A stretch of 64,000 nucleotides of DNA from an uncultured cyanobacterium (GTDB taxonomy: Bacteria > Cyanobacteriota > Cyanobacteriia > Cyanobacteriales > Nostocaceae), in the NCBI GenBank assembly GCA_903903925.1, contig CAIVAU010000017.1:1-64000 (forward strand). Reading direction: 5' to 3'. Under the pieces are notes generated by a model. That model searched no databases. It saw only the letters and a list, made by a program, of their open reading frames with translations, and was not told the origin of the DNA. This document shows, piece by piece, positions 7,849 to 17,550 of this stretch; within the stretch, counting starts at the first letter, position 1, and the number at the start of each line of letters is the position of its first letter. A program made the translations under genes and the position numbers.

Positions 7849-8764
7849 ACAAAAGCTAGTTCAGATTCCATTAGCTGTCGTAGTAGTTATAAATTGGAAC
7901 AATCCAAGCGATACGCTCCATTGTTTGTCAAGCTTAAACGAGCTTGATTACACCAATTACCATGTGTTGGTTATTGATAATGGTTCAGATGATGATTCAC
8001 TTACATTGTTAACTGAGGCTACCAAAGATAATCCTTACTTCACATTTTTGGCAACAGGAGATAATCTGGGATTTTCAGGAGGTGTTAATTACGGTGTTGC
8101 TAGAGCATTGGAAATGCAAGCAGACTACATCTGGTTATTAAATAATGACGCAGAAGTTGCGCCTGATTGTCTTAGCAGCTTAATTATAGCGATGGAAGAA
8201 AACCCCGATGTAGCTATAGCAGGTTCAAAAATACTTCTGGCTCGTGAAAGGAACACTATTTGGCATGCGGGAGCTACTTTTGCTATGTACACTGGACAGC
8301 CGCAGCACCTGGGTATGGGAGCTGATATTAATGACCCAGCATACTCAAGTAATAAATTTGTAGATTACGTTACTGGATCTAGCTTAATCATTCGTAAAAA
8401 TTCTATCGAAACTATAGGCATTATGGATGATAGGTTTTATTTATATTACGAAGAAGCTGATTTATGTTATAGAGCGCGTAATCATGGCTTGAAAATTTTG
8501 TACGTAGCTGACTCTAAGCTGTGGCACAAAGTAGCAGCTTCATCAACAGGGTATCAAGTTAGAGTTTACTATGAAGTTCGCAACCGATTACTCTTCACAA
8601 TCAAACACAAGCGTTCTCAATTTCTATTTGTGCTAAAATATTTGATTTTCCATGAGTTTCTTAAACCCTTAATGAGTGGTAATTACAAAGTGGCAAAATC
8701 TGCATTATTAGGTTTTGTTGATTTTTTCACTTTAAAATTTGGTAGATTAAAATACAAACTCTAA
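7838..8764 (+). CDS. Glycosyltransferase family 2 (rhamnosyltransferase-like)
   Basis: A 308-residue GT-A glycosyltransferase. The N-terminus has VVVVINWNNPSDTLHCLSSL, then VIDNGSDDDS (nucleotide binding) and WLLNNDAEVAPD at about residues 103-114, where the DxD-equivalent acidic motif binds metal and the sugar nucleotide. GSSLIIRKN and FYLYYEEADLCYR near the middle are typical of the dTDP-rhamnosyl/galactofuranosyl-like GT2 subgroup. A hydrophobic C-terminal segment (about 255-290) may associate with the membrane. It starts 11 bases inside the methyltransferase gene, implying translational coupling. It probably extends the lipid-linked glycan exported by Wzm/Wzt. Donor sugar cannot be assigned. 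Confidence 0.9.
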   Translation: MMSEQKLVQIPLAVVVVINWNNPSDTLHCLSSLNELDYTNYHVLVIDNGSDDDSLTLLTEATKDNPYFTFLATGDNLGFSGGVNYGVARALEMQADYIWLLNNDAEVAPDCLSSLIIAMEENPDVAIAGSKILLARERNTIWHAGATFAMYTGQPQHLGMGADINDPAYSSNKFVDYVTGSSLIIRKNSIETIGIMDDRFYLYYEEADLCYRARNHGLKILYVADSKLWHKVAASSTGYQVRVYYEVRNRLLFTIKHKRSQFLFVLKYLIFHEFLKPLMSGNYKVAKSALLGFVDFFTLKFGRLKYKL

Positions 8765-8786
8765 TTACAATTTAATTAGTTTATTT

Positions 8787-9908
8787 ATGGCAAAAATCGG
8801 GATATATACTTGTTTTCCTGCTTATATTGGTGGTGGGGAACGTTACATTATGACATTTGCAAATGCGTTGCAACAAGAGCATGAAGTATCTTTCTTATGT
8901 GGCTCTCCACTAGAGTATCAAAAACTATCGAAAATCTTAAATATTGATACATCAAAAATAAATTTTGTAGAGTTTCATGGAGGGGTAAATTTAAAAAAAA
9001 TTTTGTTTAATAATTGGTTTGACCAGCAAAACATTGTCTATGACGTATTTGTTGCTATGTCAAATCACATTACACCTTCCGTTATAGGACTGGGGAGAAA
9101 AAATATATTGCATATACAATTTCCTTATCCTTGTCAGAAGACATTTAATATAAAAACACTTGTTAAACAAAATATATACAAGTATTCATATGATTTATCA
9201 GTTGTGAATTCTAAGTTTACTAAAAGTCATGTGATTAAAAAGTTTAAGTATCCCCTTAAAGTTATTTATCCACCAGTAGCAACTGAACATTTAAAATTTA
9301 CTTCTTATAATTATAAGAAAAATCAAATTATTAGTGTAGGAAGATTCATTGGTACACAAGACAGTAAGCGTCAGTTAGAGATGGTTCGCTTCTTTAAAAA
9401 GTTGTGTGATTTGTACCCAGATTTAGATGTTGAATATCTATGTGTTGGGGGTGAAAGACCAGAGAAAATTCATCAAGATTATATAAGCCAAGTCCAACAA
9501 GAGGCAGAAGGTTATCCAATAAAATTACTACTTGATACAAGCCTTACAGACTTAGCAAAACTTTACTCTGAAACCAAAGTATTTTGGCATGCCAAGGGTT
9601 ACGGTGTGGACGAAAAGCATCCAGAATTTACTGAACATTTTGGCATATCTACTGTTGAAGCAATGTTCTCCGGTTGTATTCCTATAGTGTTTAAGGCAGG
9701 AGGACAACTTGAAATAGTTCAGGATGAATACAATGGCTTCTTGTGGAGAAATGAACAGGAGTTAATTCAAAAAACAGCAGAAATTTTGAGAAATTATCCT
9801 GTCGCTTTATCCATTGCTCAAAATGCTCATGAATCTTCATTGCGTTTCTCTTCACAGAACTTTAAGTTGCAAGTAAGAGAATTGATAGTATCTCTTTTAG
9901 GAAAATAA
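8787..9908 (+). CDS. Glycosyltransferase family 4 (GT-B fold)
   Basis: A 373-residue GT-B enzyme. The N-terminal domain has the glycine-rich acceptor loop PAYIGGGERYIM at about residues 11-22; the C-terminal domain has ISVGRFIG (start of the donor-binding fold) and the family EX7E motif in EHFGISTVEAMFSG, whose two Glu residues contact the donor sugar. The gene is AT-rich compared with the flanking housekeeping genes. It begins 22 bases after the GT2 gene and ends the polysaccharide cluster. Distantly similar to ALG11-like mannosyltransferases in the GKNVDEKHPEFTEHFG-type block, but substrate specificity is not determinable. It likely acts at the inner membrane on a lipid-linked intermediate. 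Confidence 0.88.
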   Translation: MAKIGIYTCFPAYIGGGERYIMTFANALQQEHEVSFLCGSPLEYQKLSKILNIDTSKINFVEFHGGVNLKKILFNNWFDQQNIVYDVFVAMSNHITPSVIGLGRKNILHIQFPYPCQKTFNIKTLVKQNIYKYSYDLSVVNSKFTKSHVIKKFKYPLKVIYPPVATEHLKFTSYNYKKNQIISVGRFIGTQDSKRQLEMVRFFKKLCDLYPDLDVEYLCVGGERPEKIHQDYISQVQQEAEGYPIKLLLDTSLTDLAKLYSETKVFWHAKGYGVDEKHPEFTEHFGISTVEAMFSGCIPIVFKAGGQLEIVQDEYNGFLWRNEQELIQKTAEILRNYPVALSIAQNAHESSLRFSSQNFKLQVRELIVSLLGK

Positions 9909-9984
9909 AGTCTATTTTTTGAAAATTCGTAGTGCGAGCATCTTGCTCGCTTAGAATACACATGAGCTTTCCGGCTCACACTAC

Positions 9985-10923
9985 TTACATTCCTCCAATT
10001 ACCAGCCGCACTCCCCAGAACACAATTAAAAGTGCGATCGCCACCTTGTCAAATCTGGTCAATTTTAACGTGTGCCACTGTACCCGATGTTCATTAGGAC
10101 TAGTAAATCCCCGCACCACCATTGCATTAGCCATTTGGTCTGCCCGCAGGAGTAGATTTTCCAACAGTCGTTCTGCTACAATCAACCATATTTTGGCTGC
10201 TCCTTTGAATCCCAACTTTTTCCAATTAATTGCCCTTGTCATTACAGAGCGAATTAAATTCTGGATTTCTTCTAAAACCAGAGGAATAAACCGCAAAGAT
10301 AAAGTTAGCATCAGAGTTATTTCGGTGACAGGGAGCTTCAGCCGTCGCAGAGGTTGCATTAAACTTTCTAAGCCAGCTGTAATTTCCTCTGGTGCTGTTG
10401 TCAGCAGATACAAATTAGTGCTGTAAATTACAGTAAAGAAAATCGTGCTTAAGCTTACTCCTAAACCAAAGGAGTGGCGAGTCACTGTAACTGGACCTTT
10501 GGCAAATAGTATATAACTGTAGCCTTTAGAGTTTTGATGTGCTTGTGGGGAATTGTTAATTGTCGGTGCTTTCTTGACCCCAGAATGCTTCACTAACAAT
10601 TCCGTACCCTCAGCATCGGGCAGACGTGGCTGATAACTTATCCCAAAACCATCAGCGCTGATAGCTGCAATCAGTAAAACAAAAAAGCATAACATCAACA
10701 GCCAGTTCATCTGCTGCTGCCAGACTCGTCGAGGAATCCTTGCTACTAACGTAGTAACGATCAACAATACTACCAGCAGCACACGCCATAAGTTGTTTGC
10801 CAAAATGTAGGTTGTGAGAAAACTCATCAACCAGAAAATTTTGACCCGTGGATCAAGTTTGTGCAGCCAAGTTTGTGGTTGTTCCAGGTAAAGACCCAGT
10901 GGTAGCGATCGCAGTAAATCCAT
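9985..10923 (-). CDS. ecfT: Energy-coupling factor transporter transmembrane protein EcfT (CbiQ family)
   Basis: A 312-residue membrane protein with membrane segments at about residues 25-75, 85-105 and 150-170 and a long cytoplasmic region holding the EcfT coupling helices. The motif ADQMANAMVVRGF near residue 270 is the conserved A-R-G coupling motif that contacts the ECF ATPases. ECF modules take up vitamins or metal ions, with T linking ATPases to substrate-binding S components. No A or S component is in the window, so it probably serves several S proteins. It lies 2 bases after der, so both are likely co-transcribed, an arrangement I recall as common in cyanobacteria. A non-conserved loop at residues 100-140 is long. 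Confidence 0.85.
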   Translation of the reverse strand: MDLLRSLPLGLYLEQPQTWLHKLDPRVKIFWLMSFLTTYILANNLWRVLLVVLLIVTTLVARIPRRVWQQQMNWLLMLCFFVLLIAAISADGFGISYQPRLPDAEGTELLVKHSGVKKAPTINNSPQAHQNSKGYSYILFAKGPVTVTRHSFGLGVSLSTIFFTVIYSTNLYLLTTAPEEITAGLESLMQPLRRLKLPVTEITLMLTLSLRFIPLVLEEIQNLIRSVMTRAINWKKLGFKGAAKIWLIVAERLLENLLLRADQMANAMVVRGFTSPNEHRVQWHTLKLTRFDKVAIALLIVFWGVRLVIGGM

Positions 10924-10925
10924 TT

Positions 10926-12287
10926 CTACACACGTGTTGCTCGGTTTGCATTTATACTTTCCATCTCACGGACTTTCTTGCTCCGCCATAGTAAACGGAT
11001 GGGAGTGCCCTTAAACCCTAATTGCTGTCGGAATTGACGTTCAATGTAGCGGCGGTAGTTGTCGTTAAAGCGTTTGGCTTCATTGACAAACAGCGCGATC
11101 GTCGGCGGTTGAGAACAGACTTGCGTACCGTAGTAAATCTTGCCCTGACGCCCACCGCGAGAGACCTGTGGTGAATGGCGACTCAGTGCTTCTTCCAAAA
11201 CTTCATTAATCACTGAAGTGCTGACGCGGCGTTTGTGTGCTTCAGCTGCGGTGTTGATCAACTCCAAAGTCTTTTCCACCCGTTGCCCAGTTAAGGCACT
11301 CACAAAGATGGTTTCTGCCCATTCAGTAAAATGCAGCCGTTCTTGCAGATGTTTTTCGTAATCGTAAATCGTGTAAGAGTCTTTTTCTACAGCGTCCCAT
11401 TTATTGACTACGATAATGCAAGCCCGACCTTCTTCGATAATTCGCCCAGCTAATTTTTGGTCTTGTTCAGTCACGCCATCAACGGCGTCTACGACAAACA
11501 AAACCACATCGGCGCGGCGAATCGCTTTGAAAGCACGGTTAATGCTAAAGAATTCGGGCCCATATTCCACGTGTTTCTTTTTTCTAATTCCTGCTGTGTC
11601 AATCAAGCGGTAGGTTTGCCCATTTCGTTCGATGATGGTATCAATGGCATCACGGGTTGTACCAGAAATGGGGCTAACTATTGCCCTTTCTTCTCCCACT
11701 AAAGAGTTCAACAAACTCGATTTACCGACATTCGGGCGTCCAACAATTGCCACCTTGATTTCATTGGTTTCTGGGATTTCACCTACAGGTGGGATATGAG
11801 TCATTAATTCGTCAAGTAACTCTCCCGTCCCGTTACCATGAATGGCAGAGATGGCCAGAGGTTCCCCTAACCCCAATTCCCAGAAGTCGGCGGCTTGAAT
11901 TACGCCTTGGTCTGGCGATTCACACTTGTTGACGGCTAGCAGGACGGGTACAGGTTGTTGACGCAACCACTCAGCGATTTCTTGATCTGCTGGTGTCGGG
12001 CCTGTTTGTCCATCCACTAGAAAAATTGCAGCACTCGCTTCTGCTAGTGCTGTCATTGCCTGTTGACGTATCAGTGGTAGAAATTCAGTATCGTCATTAA
12101 AGACTAAACCACCTGTATCAACTACCATAAACTCGCGATCGCTCCAGTAGGAGGGTAAGTATGTGCGATCGCGTGTCATTCCTGGTTGATCGTGAACAAT
12201 AGCAGATAGTTGACCCGCAAGGCGATTGACCAGGGTTGATTTGCCCACGTTCGGGCGACCAATAATAGCAACAATAGGAAGTTTCAT
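10926..12287 (-). CDS. der: Ribosome biogenesis GTPase Der (EngA)
   Basis: A 453-residue double GTPase of usual length. Two tandem G domains are visible, each with GRPNVGKS (residues about 10-17 and 183-190), DTGG/DTAG G3 motifs and NKCE/NKWD G4 motifs, followed by the KH-like C-terminal domain ending in a basic tail. Der assists maturation of the 50S ribosomal subunit and is essential in bacteria studied. The ATG at 12287 gives [17 protein letters not shown], the expected beginning. ecfT follows in the same operon. Nothing is unusual in the motifs. Confidence 0.97.
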   Translation of the reverse strand: MKLPIVAIIGRPNVGKSTLVNRLAGQLSAIVHDQPGMTRDRTYLPSYWSDREFMVVDTGGLVFNDDTEFLPLIRQQAMTALAEASAAIFLVDGQTGPTPADQEIAEWLRQQPVPVLLAVNKCESPDQGVIQAADFWELGLGEPLAISAIHGNGTGELLDELMTHIPPVGEIPETNEIKVAIVGRPNVGKSSLLNSLVGEERAIVSPISGTTRDAIDTIIERNGQTYRLIDTAGIRKKKHVEYGPEFFSINRAFKAIRRADVVLFVVDAVDGVTEQDQKLAGRIIEEGRACIIVVNKWDAVEKDSYTIYDYEKHLQERLHFTEWAETIFVSALTGQRVEKTLELINTAAEAHKRRVSTSVINEVLEEALSRHSPQVSRGGRQGKIYYGTQVCSQPPTIALFVNEAKRFNDNYRRYIERQFRQQLGFKGTPIRLLWRSKKVREMESINANRATRV

Positions 12288-12410
12288 ATAGATAGATAAT
12301 CCGCCAAACCCCTATTATAGCGAATTGAGGCGGGGTTTGCTAAGATATTCTTTCTGATTTTCCACATTAGCCCAAAAATCCGCTTCAGAATGAATTCTGA
12401 GGCGAGCGCA

Positions 12411-12592
12411 ATGCCTGCTATATTAGAAACTCTAAAGATACAAGATGTACTGTTTCGCTTGGGAAAGCCTACAATGGTTTTTTAAAAGAGTCGCTTAAAC
12501 AAGAGTTAGAAAATCTGAATGAGGAACAACTCAAACAAGTTGAGGATTTTATCGTATTCCTGAAATTTCGCAGCCGATCTAAGAACTCCTAA
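12411..12592 (+). pseudogene. Frameshifted small DUF2281-like antitoxin gene
   Basis: Frame one from ATG 12411 encodes MPAILETLKIQDVLFRLGKP and stops at TAA 12483-12485 just after a run of six T. The shifted frame from 12482 continues with LKESLKQELENLNEEQLKQV and FIVFLKFR to TAA 12590-12592. Adding one T to the run would join both into a protein of about 60 residues. The second part resembles the short helical DUF2281/addiction-module antitoxins frequent in cyanobacteria, with the FIVFLK ending. No toxin gene is adjacent. Either decay, a sequencing slip in the homopolymer, or slippage decoding could explain it. Confidence 0.4.
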
Positions 12593-12662
12593 ATCTCTCT
12601 AACTCATATCTCTGTGTCCTCTGCGCCTCTGCGGTTAATTAGATAGGTAATCTAAAGAGCGG
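12590..12662 (+). repeat. Dispersed 73-bp repeat, copy A
   Basis: This stretch, with the core CTGCGCCTCTGCGGTTAATT, recurs almost unchanged at 45661-45733. A shorter inverted relative occurs at 45527-45555. It is non-coding and starts at the stop codon of the broken DUF2281-like gene. Confidence 0.75.
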
Positions 12663-12745
12663 AAAGGGATTATTAGTGTGAGCTATCAAAAATCTGTCTA
12701 AATTGATAACAGGGTTTTAGAAATTTCAAATGGGTGTCTTATTTA

Positions 12746-13378
12746 TCATAGAGCTTTAATCAATTCCGATAGCACTGAGCGAATACCAACTAGTTCAGGT
12801 GGCGGATTATTCAAAAACTGTGCAGAGCTATGATTAACTAATTGATTATAAGCTTTTATCGCTGCCAGTAATTGAGTTGCATTAACTTTGACTTGCGCTG
12901 ACGCAGTGGTTGAACGGGTTTTAAACAGACCCTTTAAGCTAGCCGCTAATTGCCGAGCCTCGCTAGCTGCGGGACCACCCTGATCGCTACTTAATGCGGT
13001 TATAATTCTTGCAAGACTTGCCTTTTCTGGTGCAGATTTGGATCCTGTCAGAATAAGTAGTAAGCGCTGCTGTATTTCCGGAGCGATAGAAGTCCCCCCC
13101 GGTGAAGTTAAACTGTTGATATTGAGCTGATGGACTACATTAACAGCCGCTTGATTGACAACAGTCTGGACAGTAAAGCTGGAAAAGTGTACTACACCCC
13201 TTCCCCCTGGTTGGGAGTGGGTAAAAGCACCGCCTGAGATGTCGCTTGTTGTGACAATTGCACCAGTGACATCTGACTGGTTACCAGTTTGGGCTTGAGC
13301 TCGTGGCGATGCTTGCCAAAGTAGGAAAGCAGAGAGAAAAGTAAAGCTTAGACTCAGATACAATCGAAAAATTTTCAT
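12746..13378 (-). CDS. Small exported protein of unknown function, partner of the SLH protein
   Basis: A 210-residue protein if started at ATG 13378, which gives a clean signal peptide (MKIFRLYLSLSFTFLSAFLL, cleavage near RAQA). An upstream start at 13414 would overlap the preceding gene and hide the signal. The mature part has a Ser/Thr/Gly-rich region with GGAFTHSQPGGRGVVHFSSF, then an Ala-rich helical C-terminal half. I do not recognise a family. It starts 13 bases after the SLH gene stop, so the two form an operon and may act together in the cell envelope, an inference from position only. Confidence 0.6.
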   Translation of the reverse strand: MKIFRLYLSLSFTFLSAFLLWQASPRAQAQTGNQSDVTGAIVTTSDISGGAFTHSQPGGRGVVHFSSFTVQTVVNQAAVNVVHQLNINSLTSPGGTSIAPEIQQRLLLILTGSKSAPEKASLARIITALSSDQGGPAASEARQLAASLKGLFKTRSTTASAQVKVNATQLLAAIKAYNQLVNHSSAQFLNNPPPELVGIRSVLSELIKAL

Positions 13379-13391
13379 AGTATATTTTTTA

Positions 13392-15068
13392 TTAAAAAGG
13401 GTAGCCAAAACCAAAGCCTAGAATAAATCTAGCACCATCACCTGCATTGCCAGTCACATCAGCAAAAGCTGGGGTAATAACTATCGGAATTTTTCGGAAA
13501 GGGGCGATAGAAGCGCCTAGTGTCAAATCTTGACCAGTCCAGTCAGCAATGAGCGATATGGGTTCAACGACTCTTACCCCTACACTGCCAAACACATTAA
13601 CAGAGTCGATGCCTTTTTGAACGTCGTGTTCTGAGCGAAAACGACCACCGCCTAAACCCAAAGACACAGTAACAGAACTAAAGGGTTTGGTGGAGTCGTC
13701 TCTAAGGGGAAAGACCTTACTGACAACGCCATAGACGCTGCTTCCTGCATCCGGAGTACCGAAGGTAGCAGCATCCTCTACTCCAAGGGCGATCGCCAAG
13801 TTATCAGGGAACAAATGGTGAAGCTTGAGGCTAACGCCTCCAGTGTTGAAAAAACCTGACCGAATAGTTGAAAAAGAAGACACAGCAACTTCTAAACCGA
13901 CTATTTGCGCTTTTCCTAGACCAAACCCGAACACCACTCCACCATCATCAAGATTAGTAAAGCGTGCCCTCGCTTGGTAACTACCTCCGAGGAAAACATC
14001 ACCGAATTCCGCACCGAAAGCAGTAGGGCTAGCAACAGATGAGCCTGGCGTACTGATAATTCCTGTGGATAAGCTAAGTTGTTTTGGGGATATTGACGGA
14101 AGGCGAAAACGTTGCCGCAAGTCTTCAAGTTCTGCTGTTTGAGGAGCGGTATTTTGCGATGTTTTGTAGTCTACAATATATTGAGTTGCAGTTTGAGAGG
14201 TTGTTAGTTCCGGGGCTGTCCCCGCCTTAACCAAGGCTTGATAAATAAACGCCGCTACCTCTGCCCGTGTTGCTACCTGATTGGGATTGAGAGTCTGAAC
14301 ATTGGGATAATTGACCACTAGACGGTTCTGTAAAGCCGCAACCACCTTTTCACGAGCATAGTCAGGAATTTCTGAAGCATCCTGAAAATAGGTGTTTAGA
14401 ACCGTTGGCATTGTGCTCTCTGTAGAAAGATTCAGACCATTAACCAGAGAAACCAATGCCTGAACACGAGGGATATTTTGTTCGGGATTGAAGATATTGC
14501 CAGGATATCCCTGAAGAAAACCCATCTTGTACGCTGCTTCAATTGCGCTGCTGGCCCAATAATTGGCAGGCGTGTCCACAAATTGAACTTCACTACGGAC
14601 AGGATTTTTTTGGAAAGCTTTCTCAATCATAGCAGCGAATTGAGATCTTGTGACTGGCTGATCTGGACGGAAAGTACCATCCGGAAATCCCTGAATAATC
14701 CCCCGATTCGTCAAAAGTTCGATGAAATTTTGTGCCCAATGACCTTGGATGTCTGATAGCATTACCCCCTGTTGAGCCACTTGAGATGTCTTGATTGGCA
14801 GCTTCAGAGTTTCCTGATCTGTGAAATCGTCTTGCAGGTTAAAATCATCAAAATCTTTTTTTATACTTCCTACTCCCTGCCCTTCTACCTCAGTTTGATC
14901 AGGGGTATAAATAGCAGTAAAGGATTGGCTTGTGAGGTTTTGAGCAGGTAGTTCCAGATTTGCTGCTGCAGACGTAGCACTTTTCCTCAAAGTAGCATAA
15001 GCACCATGACCCAAGCCACTGGAGGCAAGAGCAACTAAAATACAAACTGCAACTTTCCAAATACGCAT
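13392..15068 (-). CDS. S-layer homology (SLH) domain envelope protein
   Basis: A 558-residue exported protein with a signal peptide at residues 1-25. Three SLH repeats occupy about residues 103-290: the first has DIQGHWAQ and GFPDGTFRPDQPVTR, the second NYWASSAIEAAYKMGFLQGY, the third REKVVAALQNRLVVNY and ATRAEVAAFIYQAL. SLH domains bind pyruvylated or similar peptidoglycan-linked polymers. The C-terminal 220 residues alternate short hydrophobic strands with glycines and end in FGFGYPF, suggesting an outer-membrane or beta-rich domain. It lacks the coiled coil and OprB barrel of cyanobacterial SLH porins, so porin function is doubtful. The next gene encodes a small exported protein. Confidence 0.88.
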   Translation of the reverse strand: MRIWKVAVCILVALASSGLGHGAYATLRKSATSAAANLELPAQNLTSQSFTAIYTPDQTEVEGQGVGSIKKDFDDFNLQDDFTDQETLKLPIKTSQVAQQGVMLSDIQGHWAQNFIELLTNRGIIQGFPDGTFRPDQPVTRSQFAAMIEKAFQKNPVRSEVQFVDTPANYWASSAIEAAYKMGFLQGYPGNIFNPEQNIPRVQALVSLVNGLNLSTESTMPTVLNTYFQDASEIPDYAREKVVAALQNRLVVNYPNVQTLNPNQVATRAEVAAFIYQALVKAGTAPELTTSQTATQYIVDYKTSQNTAPQTAELEDLRQRFRLPSISPKQLSLSTGIISTPGSSVASPTAFGAEFGDVFLGGSYQARARFTNLDDGGVVFGFGLGKAQIVGLEVAVSSFSTIRSGFFNTGGVSLKLHHLFPDNLAIALGVEDAATFGTPDAGSSVYGVVSKVFPLRDDSTKPFSSVTVSLGLGGGRFRSEHDVQKGIDSVNVFGSVGVRVVEPISLIADWTGQDLTLGASIAPFRKIPIVITPAFADVTGNAGDGARFILGFGFGYPF

Positions 15069-15443
15069 ATTAAGTAACTCTGTTTTTGAAGGGCATTGGG
15101 CAATGTCGGTGCGTAGGGGCGGGGTCTCCCCACCCTTACAGGAATGGTAGTGTTTCCTTTATTTTCTCGATCCTGAAAAAAAGAGCAAGAGCCATATGTA
15201 TTCATTATTACGTTAGATATCATTAGGTTTACTTACTAGCAACCCATAACAAATTCATATTTAGCAGTACCCAACCTGATACTGTTAAGTTAGTTATTCA
15301 GAAATAAATTTGACACGTCGATCACCCTTAAGTGATAGATACTTACTTTTTAATCTTGGTATCACTAAGATGACCTGAGTGAAATTACATAAATATTTGG
15401 ATTTATCTCAGTAGCCTAGTGTCAATAAATACTACATTTTAGA
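15069..15443. other. Intergenic region upstream of the SLH gene
   Basis: No gene seen. It contains the palindromic element GGGGCGGGGTCTCCCCACCC at 15116-15135 close to the SLH start; the same element occurs at 18997-19016 inside the end of cbiD. The rest is AT-rich and probably holds the SLH promoter, but no unambiguous -35/-10 pair can be chosen. Confidence 0.5.
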
Positions 15444-15665
15444 CTATTTATCAGGTAGGGCAGACGCTAGAGGCGAAACAACGTCTGCGCGTCCATTACC
15501 CATATTTTTACGTCCGAGTCTGGGTATTATTGTTAACTTTTCTGATGAAACGTTGCTAGCAACCAACGGGTGACAGATATCAGCAAAAGTCAGAAAATCT
15601 TCCCAGGCTGCTTCGACCCAAGTATCTATAGGAACAGTTTCTAAGACTTGTGGGGAATTAACCAT
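15444..15665 (-). pseudogene. Uma2-family gene remnant (N-terminus only)
   Basis: The first 30 residues, with DTWVEAAWEDFLTFAD, resemble the beginning of a cyanobacterial Uma2/DUF820 protein. The frame then departs from the family and reads through low-information sequence to a stop, with none of the nuclease motifs. An intact member would be about 200 residues. Similarity is short, so the call is tentative; a real small protein is less likely. Confidence 0.35.
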
Positions 15666-15750
15666 ACCTCTAGAACCTCCACTATCTCTTCTAGTCTAAA
15701 AGCTAGACACAAAACCTTTTTACTCCTAACCCCTAACTAATGACTAATGA

Positions 15751-17250
15751 CTAATGACTCAATAATGCTTCACCACGCCGATAAAGTTCACGAGCATAAT
15801 CTGTCCAAGTTCCTTGACCCCAGTAACGGAAACAACTTGTTTGCAATAACAAATTATACAGTAACGCTTCTTGGTAGTCAGGACGCTGAGTCACTGTGGA
15901 ATCTTGCTGCACAAGTGAGTCGTATTTTGCGTGAAACAAAGCACTGAGTTGATTCATCGGTTCTAAGACCTGTTCGTAACCTTTGACCCAGCTTAAATGA
16001 TTTGTCCAAGAAGCACCATCCATATGGAATTGATGGTCAGTTTCCTTTAACGAGGCGATCGCCAATTCTACTTTTTCCGGTGTAGCATGATCCGGGTCAA
16101 CCCGCTGCCAAATTTTGTGTTGCTGCACAGCTTGACAAGGTGGATAATCTTCAGGATTCACCCCACAAGCCTCAATGAGTTCCAGATATTCAGTTCCATT
16201 AAGTCCAACAACACCAGATTTTCCCCCACCAGAAGAGCGAATTTCATGCCAAACTCTCAAGAAATCGCGGGGATATTCATTCATCATCACACCGCCATTT
16301 TCTCCATCAGCAATTTGGGTAACTAATGAAGGGACAATCACATTCCCAATCTGCTGCTTACCCCTACCTTTTGCCTCAAAATAGGGCTGCATCTGCGCCA
16401 CTAACTTTGTATCCGATCCCTGAGTTTTAATCAATGCCGTGATGCTGATAGTGTCACCTTGAGAATTGCGGGCAACCAAACGGTTTGGAATATATTTATC
16501 ATCATGACCTAGCCCTGAACCATCCAGATGTTCTACCGCATGTTCCTGCACCAACAGCCAGCGATACCCACATGCTTTCAAAGCTGTGATATATTCAAAC
16601 AGGGTATCTGGGTGATTAGGCATGTGCATTTCTGGAGGAGAAAAACCCTTGACCCGCGTCAAGGCATCGTAACCAAAAATTGCCGCAAAGTAATGTTGCC
16701 AAGCTTGAATCTGGAGTTTAATGTCAGGAATGGGTGTAGAAGGAACAACCGCATGACTCCACATTGTTCCCAACCATTCAACATGAGACTGATATTTCTC
16801 CTCACAGGTGATACGCTTGAGATTGTTGAGAATATCATCGCGTCCTATTTGCTGCAATCCCCACAACAGATTGCCTGAATAGTCAAGCATAATCCGAGGA
16901 TTACAACCCTCACTCATGAGTTGAGGAATAAAATCTCCCATACGGCGATAGCACCAAGCAAATGGTTCAGCGTTGTGATTATCACCCTCTTGGGGATGTT
17001 CAAACATATACTGAAGATTGCTAATCAGTTCCCCTTGCGCACCCGCCGGAATAGTGGGTTGGTGCATGTGGAGGGCACAAGCAAACCCTGCTGTTATGTC
17101 TTCTATCCGAAGATTAGTTTCTCGTAGAAATACAGAGTTAGGGTGATTCACCACCGAACTAATTTCTGCCTCCCAGCCACAAATATTTGGCAATCCTGAC
17201 CTTAATTCTTGTAAAGCAGGTAGGTTGGAAGATGGGGCTTGTGCAGTCAT
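15751..17250 (-). CDS. Glycoside hydrolase family 57-like protein
   Basis: A 499-residue cytosolic protein. Near residue 60 it has CALHMHQPTIPAG, the His-rich first motif of GH57 enzymes (family pattern HxHQP). Later blocks such as GFSPPEMHMPNHPDTLFEY and YRWLLVQEH fit the (beta/alpha)7 barrel, and NEYPRDFLRVWHEI lies in the second half. GH57 enzymes act on alpha-glucans (amylase, branching enzyme, transglucosylase), but this cyanobacterial subgroup is not characterised to my knowledge, and I cannot name the catalytic residues with certainty. ATG 17250 gives the full length. It stands alone with no linked glycogen genes; malQ lies 32 kb away. Confidence 0.8.
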   Translation of the reverse strand: MTAQAPSSNLPALQELRSGLPNICGWEAEISSVVNHPNSVFLRETNLRIEDITAGFACALHMHQPTIPAGAQGELISNLQYMFEHPQEGDNHNAEPFAWCYRRMGDFIPQLMSEGCNPRIMLDYSGNLLWGLQQIGRDDILNNLKRITCEEKYQSHVEWLGTMWSHAVVPSTPIPDIKLQIQAWQHYFAAIFGYDALTRVKGFSPPEMHMPNHPDTLFEYITALKACGYRWLLVQEHAVEHLDGSGLGHDDKYIPNRLVARNSQGDTISITALIKTQGSDTKLVAQMQPYFEAKGRGKQQIGNVIVPSLVTQIADGENGGVMMNEYPRDFLRVWHEIRSSGGGKSGVVGLNGTEYLELIEACGVNPEDYPPCQAVQQHKIWQRVDPDHATPEKVELAIASLKETDHQFHMDGASWTNHLSWVKGYEQVLEPMNQLSALFHAKYDSLVQQDSTVTQRPDYQEALLYNLLLQTSCFRYWGQGTWTDYARELYRRGEALLSH

Positions 17251-17550
17251 GGGATTTTCCTCTGAGCGATCGCCTTCAATTTGCCAGTTAAAAAATGCTG
17301 TCAGCTAGGAGATAACTGTTAACAGCCATCCGGTTGTATTCTTAGCAGTCAGTAATGTATTAGCGGTGTAGCGACTCTACCCACCTAATAATCTTAGCGG
17401 CTTGAGCATCATTGGGGCGTAGTTTGTACTGATGAGTTATTTTCATACAATTCATAATACGGCAAATTTACATATATAGCCAGGAGATGTAAATTCCTAA
17501 CGAGAATAGGGGTCTATAAAAATTTAATTACCCATTATCTATATTTGGTG
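17251..17550. other. Intergenic stretch, nothing recognised
   Basis: Lies upstream of the GH57-like gene and downstream of the DUF4926 gene. AT-rich, no supported open frame, no RNA gene or strong terminator seen. It should contain the promoter of the GH57-like gene. Confidence 0.4.

Noticed and set aside
9932-10426. Plus-strand frame of 164 codons
   Set aside because: It is antisense to ecfT, with composition that mirrors that gene and no family similarity.
11404-11702. Plus-strand frames over der
   Set aside because: Antisense to the conserved der gene; shadow frames.
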